Part shown: positions 6,470 through 11,207 of the stretch, one piece after another
How positions within the stretch are numbered: the first letter of the stretch is position 1
How the letters are laid out: every line of letters starts with the position of its first letter
NCBI GenBank assembly: GCA_050179135.1
Contig: JBFXFK010000158.1
Coordinates: 1-11,207, forward strand
DNA length: 11,207 bases
DNA from: UBA4064 sp050179135
GTDB taxonomy: Bacteria > Desulfobacterota > Desulfobacteria > Desulfobacterales > Desulfatirhabdiaceae
Reading direction: 5' to 3'
Made by a program: the position numbers and the translations under genes
The notes under the pieces: generated by a model
Seen by the model: the letters and a program-made list of their open reading frames with translations, nothing else
Databases searched by the model: none
Told to the model about the DNA's origin: nothing

Positions 6470-8554
6470 ATGCAATTCTTTCGAAAAACCGAAAAGGCGC
6501 CTGAAAGCGCACCAATCCCAGCCGACCCACTGGCCGATATCCGCCGCGATGTGGAAGCAGCCGATTTCCCCCCGGCAACCGATGCTGTGGCCAACAAGGA
6601 ACTGGAACGGATGCAGCATATCGATCCATCCCAGCCGGAATACGCCATCAGCCTGAATTATCTGGAATTTCTTCTGTCACTGCCCTGGCATCGCTTCAAT
6701 GAGGACAATCTGGATTTGAAGCGGGCGGAGGCCATCCTGACATCACAGCATCACGGCCTGAATGCGGTCAAGGAACGGATTCTGGAATACCTGGCGGTAC
6801 GGACCCTGTGCAGTCTGAAGGATTTTTATGTTCTGGTGGTTGACGACGAGCCCATTGCCCGAACCAATCTGGAATATGTCCTGAAAAAGGAAGGCTGCCG
6901 GGTCGAAACAGCCGCCAATGGCCTGGAAGCCCTGAATCAGATGAACCAGCAGGAATTTGACCTGATTCTGACCGACATGAAAATGGAAAAAATGGATGGC
7001 ATTCAACTGCTGGACCGGGCCATTCAGATATCGCCCCGAACCGAAATCGTTCTGATCACCGGATATGCCACGGTCAATTCCGCAGTGGATGCGCTGAAAA
7101 AAGGGGCGGCCCACTATCTGCCCAAACCCATCGATCTGGAAGAACTGCGAACCCTGGTAAAAAAAATTCGTGAAAAGAAACGCCACCTGCAGATGACGCG
7201 AAGCCCCATTCTCTGTTTTACCGGACCGCCCGGAACCGGCAAGACCTCCATCGGCCGGTCCATTGCCGAGGCGCTTGAACGGCAGTTCGTCCGCATATCC
7301 CTGGCCGGGCTTCGGGACGAGGCCGAACTGCGCGGCCATCGCCGAACCTATGTCGGCGCCATGTGTGGTCGGGTTCTGAACGAAATCCGGCGGGCCGGTG
7401 TTTGCAATCCGGTGTTCATGCTGGATGAAATCGACAAGATCGGTCAGGATTTCCGGGGTGATCCGGCTTCGGTTCTTCTGGAAATTCTGGACCCGGAACA
7501 GAACAGCCGGTTTGTGGATCATTATCTGGATATCCCGTTTGATCTGTCAGCGGTCATGTTCATTACCACGGCCAATGGCATCGAGGAGTTGCCACCGGCT
7601 CTTCGGGACCGCCTGGAAGTGATTCAATTTACCGGATATACGGAAAAGGAAAAACAGCGGATTGCCCGTGACTACCTGATTCCCCGCCAACTGCGGGCTA
7701 ACGGTCTGGTCCATCACCACGTGACATTCACGGACCCGGCCGTACTCCGGCTGATTCGGGATTACACCCTGGAGGCCGGCCTGCGGAACCTGGAGCGGGA
7801 AATTGCGGCAGTCTGTCGAAAACTGGCCCGGCTGGCCCTTCGGGATGATTCCCAATATTCTGAAATCGACGTCACCGAAACTCTGGTGGAAACATTTCTG
7901 GGCCCCAGAAAATACACCCATGAGCTGACGGCATCGGGATCACGGCCCGGTGTCGTCACAGGCCTGGTCTGGACCGAATTTGGCGGAGAAACCATCTCGG
8001 TCGAAGCCGGAATCATGACGGGCAATCAGCAGTTGACACTGACCGGTTCCCTGGGAAACATTCTACGGGAATCGGCACAAACCGCTCTCAGCTTTATTCG
8101 AAGCCATGCGGTGCAACTGTCGATTCCACCGGATTTTTTCGAGCATCATGACATTCATGTACATATCCCGGCCGGTGCCATTCCCAAGGACGGCTCCTCT
8201 GCCGGAATCACCATCGCTCTGGCCCTGATTTCACTGTTGACCCATCGACCCTCCCGCCGGGATATCGCCCTGACCGGCGAGCTGACCCTGAGCGGCGCGA
8301 TTCTGCCGGTCAGCGGCATCCGGGAAAAACTTCTGGCGGCCCAGCGGGCCAAAATCAGAACCGTGGTTCTTCCGGAACGCAACCGGGTGGATGTTCAGGC
8401 CCTGGATGAAGATGTTCGGGAAGGCATCGAGATTGTTCTGGCCGATGATGTGACGCGTATCGTGGATGTTGTTCTGGGACCGGTCCGACCGTCCGACTGT
8501 CCGACCGTTGGACCGTCAGACCGTGGGCTGAACTGTCTGACTGTCCGACCGTAA
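6470..8554 (+). CDS. Lon-type ATP-dependent protease with an inserted receiver (REC) domain
   Basis: The protein has 694 residues; the start has AAAGGA 6 nt upstream. Residues about 40-112 match the helical segment before the Lon AAA+ module (LPWHRF; HHGLNAVKERILEYLAVRTL). A complete REC domain follows at 119-238: acidic pair D125-D126, phospho-acceptor D169 in LILTDMKM, T197 in ITGYAT and K219 in LPKP. Lon then resumes at SPILCFTGPPGTGKTS: Walker A 252-259, RGHRRTYVG 288-296, Walker B FMLDEID 316-322. The S16 protease domain has Ser577 in PKDGSSAG (family form PKDGPSAG) and the catalytic Lys620 in GIREKLLAA, 43 residues later as in E. coli Lon. The bacterial Lon N-terminal substrate-binding domain is missing. 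The last ~22 residues come from an 8-bp repeat array. It is likely a cytosolic protease gated by phosphorylation; the neighbouring kinase is the obvious donor (inference). Confidence 0.92.
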   Translation: MQFFRKTEKAPESAPIPADPLADIRRDVEAADFPPATDAVANKELERMQHIDPSQPEYAISLNYLEFLLSLPWHRFNEDNLDLKRAEAILTSQHHGLNAVKERILEYLAVRTLCSLKDFYVLVVDDEPIARTNLEYVLKKEGCRVETAANGLEALNQMNQQEFDLILTDMKMEKMDGIQLLDRAIQISPRTEIVLITGYATVNSAVDALKKGAAHYLPKPIDLEELRTLVKKIREKKRHLQMTRSPILCFTGPPGTGKTSIGRSIAEALERQFVRISLAGLRDEAELRGHRRTYVGAMCGRVLNEIRRAGVCNPVFMLDEIDKIGQDFRGDPASVLLEILDPEQNSRFVDHYLDIPFDLSAVMFITTANGIEELPPALRDRLEVIQFTGYTEKEKQRIARDYLIPRQLRANGLVHHHVTFTDPAVLRLIRDYTLEAGLRNLEREIAAVCRKLARLALRDDSQYSEIDVTETLVETFLGPRKYTHELTASGSRPGVVTGLVWTEFGGETISVEAGIMTGNQQLTLTGSLGNILRESAQTALSFIRSHAVQLSIPPDFFEHHDIHVHIPAGAIPKDGSSAGITIALALISLLTHRPSRRDIALTGELTLSGAILPVSGIREKLLAAQRAKIRTVVLPERNRVDVQALDEDVREGIEIVLADDVTRIVDVVLGPVRPSDCPTVGPSDRGLNCLTVRP

Positions 8555-8571
8555 GACCGCGAGACCGTCCA
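8479..8571 (+). repeat. 8-bp tandem repeat array (ACYGTNNG) crossing the Lon-like stop codon
   Basis: About ten units such as ACCGTCCG, ACTGTCCG, ACCGTTGG, ACCGTCAG, ACCGTAAG and ACCGCGAG run nearly head to tail, interrupted once near 8525-8532. The array starts in the last codons, contains the TAA (8552-8554), and ends 17 nt before the AAGGAGG of the kinase gene. Confidence 0.7.
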
Positions 8572-8598
8572 ACCCCTGATCTAAAACAAGGAGGCGCC

Positions 8599-9673
8599 AT
8601 GAAATGGCATCTGCCAATCTATCTGAACATCCGCCAGAAGATCATTCTGGGCTTTGTTGTCTGCATGATGGTCATTGGCGCCACTGGTGCACTGTCCTAC
8701 CGGTATCTTACCGAAATTGAACGAAAACAGCATTTTGTCGAAATTGCAGACGATCTCAGCAACATCATTCTGGAAATCAGGCGATACGAAAAGAATTATC
8801 TGTTGTATGCCTCTCTGGAAGATCTGTCCGAAAACCGGAATTATATTCTTCAGGGCATGGCGCTGCTCGACAAGATTCAACCGGAAATCGGATTGTTCAA
8901 GGGGGCGCCCTTTCTGATTCAGATTGAGGAAACGCTGGCCTCCTATGGCAGACTCTTTCAGGAGATGGTGGATACGAACCGGAACACCGATTCACTTGAA
9001 TACGCCCGAATCGAAGAGCAGTTGCGGGACTATGGGAAAAAGCTGGTGGATTCCTCCCAGGACCTGGTATCCTTTGAACGCCAGCGGATTTTGAAAATCA
9101 TTCAAACACTCAAACGGCAACTGCTCGCATCCATGTTGACGTTTCTGGTGTTGGGCGCATCCCTGATCCCGTTTGTGGCCAAAAAAATCATTCGGCCGCT
9201 TCGCATCATCGAAAAAACCACGCTCCAGATCGCGGGAGGGGATTTCCGGCCCATTCCGGTTGCCGATACGCGGGATGAAACCCAGCGGTTGGTGGAAGCA
9301 TTCAACCGGATGGTGACCGAGTTGGAAAAGCGTCAGGATCAACTGGTCCAGGCCAGAAAGCTGGCATCTCTCGGCACCCTGACATCCGGCATCGCGCATC
9401 AGTTGAACAATCCGCTCAACAATATTTCCACATCCTGTCAGATCGCCATGGAAGAAATGGGGTCGTCCGAAACGGCATTCATTTTAAAAATGCTTTCCAA
9501 TGTCGTGCAGGAAGTCAACCGGGCCAGAGATATCGTGCGCGGGCTGCTGGAATTTTCCAGAGTCAAGGAGTTCAGCCTGATGCCGGTCTCCCTGTCTCTG
9601 GTGGTTGACCGGTCTGTCCGCCTGATTTCCAGCCAGATCCCCCCGGGCATCGAGCTGGTGAAAGATGTTCCGA
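8599..9673 (+). CDS. Membrane sensor histidine kinase (3' part lost in assembly gap)
   Basis: There are 358 visible residues. The start has AAGGAGG 4 nt upstream. Two membrane helices at about 15-35 and 174-194 flank a ~138-residue periplasmic helical region. Its RRYEKNYLLY (61-70) resembles helical-bundle sensor domains. A HAMP linker (about 195-247) leads to a HisKA dimerisation domain with KLASLGTLTSGIAHQLNNPL; the phospho-accepting residue should be H267. The sequence breaks into Ns soon after HisKA, so the HATPase catalytic domain is not seen. The gene follows the receiver-Lon gene and precedes the sigma54 regulator, making it the likely phosphodonor for one or both. The signal it senses is unknown. 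Confidence 0.9.
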
Positions 9674-9773
9674 NNNNNNNNNNNNNNNNNNNNNNNNNNN
9701 NNNNNNNNNNNNNNNNNNNNNNNNNNNNNNNNNNNNNNNNNNNNNNNNNNNNNNNNNNNNNNNNNNNNNNNNN
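9674..9773. other. Assembly gap (100 Ns)
   Basis: Exactly 100 Ns, which usually marks a gap of unknown length. The kinase HATPase domain and the first ~85 residues of the regulator's receiver domain are both missing, so the true gap should be several hundred bases. Confidence 0.95.
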
Positions 9774-10880
9774 ATAACCGGCTATGCCACGGTCAATTCC
9801 GCGGTTCAGGCCATGCAGAATGGCGCATTCAGCTATATTCCCAAACCCTACCAGATTGAGGAGGTCCGGGTTCAGGTACGCCAGGCCCTTGAAAAACGGG
9901 CACTGAAGCAGGAGGTTCACGCGCTGCGTCAGCAGGTCAGACAGCATCGGCACCCCCCGCTTCTGATTGGAAACAGCCGGGAAATGGCGGTGTTGAGACA
10001 GACCATTTCACAGATTGCGGCAACCGACTGCAATGTGTTGATTCTGGGGGAAACCGGTGTGGGCAAGGAACTGGTGGCCAAAACCGTTCATTACCAGAGC
10101 CTGCGGGCAGAGAAACGGTTTCTGGCGATCAATTGTGGCGCCTTCAGTGAGGAACTGCTTACCAACGAGCTGTTCGGGCATGAGCGGGATGCATACACCG
10201 GGGCCAGGGGATTGAAAAAAGGCATTTTTGAAGCCGCGTCCGGCGGCACGGTATTTCTGGATGAAATCGGGGATATGCCGCTGTCGATGCAGGTCAAGCT
10301 GCTGCGGGTATTGCAGGAAAAGACACTGATCCGGATGGGCGGGACCGATGAAATCCCGATCGATATCCGGACCATTGCAGCCACCAACAAAAATCTGAAG
10401 CGGGAAGTGGAACAGGGCGCATTCCGGCAGGATCTCTTTTATCGGCTGAATGTCATCAGTTTGCCGGTTCCCCGCCTTGCCGATCGAAAAGATGACATTC
10501 TGCTTCTGGCGCTGCATTTCATGCGGAAATTTGCAACCGCTCAGGGAAAACCGGTTCAGGCTCTCGACGATGAGGTCATCGAGCTTCTGTTGTCCTATGA
10601 ATTTCCCGGCAATGTGCGGGAGCTTGAGAATTTCATGGAACGGGCTGTGGCACTGTGCACGACTGACATCATTACACTGATGCATCTGCCGGAAGACATT
10701 CGTCGCATTGCCTCGAAAATCCGGCATAAAAGCCGATTCATGACCCTGGACGAAAATGAACGGGAATATATCGAATGGATTCTGAAAGAGATGGATGATA
10801 ACAAAACCCGTGCCGCAGAGATATTGGGCATTGACCGGGTATCCCTGTGGCGAAAACTGAAACGGTATCATATGGTGTAG
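9774..10880 (+). CDS. Sigma54-dependent response regulator, NtrC family (5' part in gap)
   Basis: There are 368 visible residues, the frame being open from the gap edge. The first ~45 are the end of a REC domain (ITGYATVNSAV, then the conserved lysine in YIPKP). The AAA+ sigma54-interaction domain follows: Walker A GETGVGKE (10047-10070), Walker B GGTVFLDEIGD, and the sigma54-contact loop as HERDAYTGA (10179-10205), where GAFTGA is usual. The C-terminus is a Fis-type helix-turn-helix, TRAAEILGIDRVSLWRKLKR. This is the output partner of the kinase upstream. It may bind the TGTTGC-N5-GYAACA palindromes at 6260 and 6348 and activate the divergent Usp/TauE operon (inference). The ATG at 9813 is internal, not the true start. 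Confidence 0.92.
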   Translation: MTGYATVNSAVQAMQNGAFSYIPKPYQIEEVRVQVRQALEKRALKQEVHALRQQVRQHRHPPLLIGNSREMAVLRQTISQIAATDCNVLILGETGVGKELVAKTVHYQSLRAEKRFLAINCGAFSEELLTNELFGHERDAYTGARGLKKGIFEAASGGTVFLDEIGDMPLSMQVKLLRVLQEKTLIRMGGTDEIPIDIRTIAATNKNLKREVEQGAFRQDLFYRLNVISLPVPRLADRKDDILLLALHFMRKFATAQGKPVQALDDEVIELLLSYEFPGNVRELENFMERAVALCTTDIITLMHLPEDIRRIASKIRHKSRFMTLDENEREYIEWILKEMDDNKTRAAEILGIDRVSLWRKLKRYHMV

Positions 10881-11131
10881 AAAGGAATGGGTTCAAAACC
10901 CGACTCGCCCCCCATAAGGCCTTGAGCCAATGTGCCCGAGCGGGCAGAATAGCCTATAAAATGGTCATATATTCCAAGATGTTGGAAATATCTGTTGAAA
11001 AATGATATCGAGTGTGCCATAGGCTTTGATACCTGATTTTCAATAGGTTTATCCCTACAACGATATTTTAAATTGACCCGCATATAACATTTTGCTAATC
11101 TTTTCGCCAACCCAAAGCGAAAGGAGGCAGC
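10881..11131. other. Noncoding spacer with small inverted repeats
   Basis: There is no supported gene in these 251 bases. Short stems are seen: GGGTT-CAA-AACCC (10889-10901), TGCCC-GAGC-GGGCA (10933-10946) and TTCCAA-GATG-TTGGAA (10972-10987). The last lies inside an outer pair AGCCTAT (10951-10957) / ATAGGCT (11019-11025). None is followed by a T-tract, so a terminator for the regulator gene is not clear. AT content rises toward 11100, which would suit a promoter for the next gene. Confidence 0.4.
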
Positions 11132-11207
11132 ATGTTACCAGAATGCAGAGTGGTTGAGGACCCCTATTCGATTCCAAAGTTTGATATTTCGGTTGATGAT
11201 TTTGATG
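11132..11207 (+). CDS. Unrecognised protein, N-terminus only (3' partial)
   Basis: ATG at 11132 with AAGGAGG (11121-11127) 4 nt upstream; open to the window end (25 codons, starting MLPECRVVEDPYSIPKFDIS). The strong ribosome site and lack of stops support a real gene. The PKFDIS..D pattern faintly recalls the N-terminus of some DDE transposases, but the fragment is too short to identify. Confidence 0.6.
   Translation, partial: MLPECRVVEDPYSIPKFDISVDDFD

Noticed and set aside
6411..6656. Small plus-strand ORF starting in the hairpin loop
   Set aside because: No ribosome site, and it overlaps the REC-Lon start in another frame.
6743..7522. Long open frame on the minus strand inside the Lon-like gene
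   Set aside because: It is fully antisense to a gene with clear motifs throughout, has no ribosome site, and its protein shows no recognisable domain; it follows from codon use of the real gene.
9438..9953. Minus-strand ORF spanning the gap
   Set aside because: It exists only because Ns are read as unknown residues, and it is antisense to two real genes.
10008..10871. 287-codon minus-strand open frame opposite the sigma54 regulator
   Set aside because: Antisense shadow of a well-supported AAA+ gene, with no start signal or recognisable motif.

Overview
The window looks like a contig fragment from an anaerobic deltaproteobacterium, most like the Desulfobacterales sulfate reducers. This is inferred from protein style: a cytidylate-kinase-like/BON protein, TauE/SafE next to universal stress proteins, and sigma54 two-component genes. 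No rRNA, tRNA or CRISPR array was seen, so the placement is soft.

Layout. (1) At 1-1986 (+), a 5'-truncated AlbA_2/GHKL-ATPase protein is coupled by an ATGA overlap to a ParA-like protein whose P-loop has lost both lysines. (2) A possible two-way terminator at 2081-2122 separates this pair from minus-strand genes. (3) At 2148-6112 (-), read from 6112 downward, come a Usp-like/membrane fusion with a strong internal ribosome binding site, a TauE/SafE transporter overlapping a tandem-Usp protein, and a cytidylate-kinase-like protein. A 144-bp MITE-like inverted-repeat element (3095-3238) precedes the last of these. (4) At 6113-6469 a divergent control region holds two copies of a TGTTGC-N5-GYAACA palindrome, a near-consensus sigma54 promoter facing the minus-strand operon, and a 24-bp hairpin made of GGATGAA repeats. 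(5) At 6470-10880 (+) lie a Lon-type protease with a response-regulator receiver domain inserted just before its AAA+ P-loop, a membrane histidine kinase, and a sigma54-dependent response regulator. A 100-N assembly gap removes the kinase ATPase domain and most of the regulator's receiver domain. (6) At 10881-11207 a noncoding stretch is followed by the first codons of an unrecognised gene.

How the genes may work together (inference). The kinase could phosphorylate both the sigma54 regulator and the receiver domain inside Lon, so one signal would set transcription and proteolysis together. The regulator may bind the two palindromes and drive the divergent Usp/TauE operon. The most unusual item is the receiver-controlled Lon, which keeps the phospho-acceptor, Walker and Ser/Lys catalytic residues but lacks the usual Lon N-terminal domain.

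A second theme is small repeat DNA. Four different 6-8-bp phrase repeats sit between genes or across a gene end, in addition to the MITE-like element.
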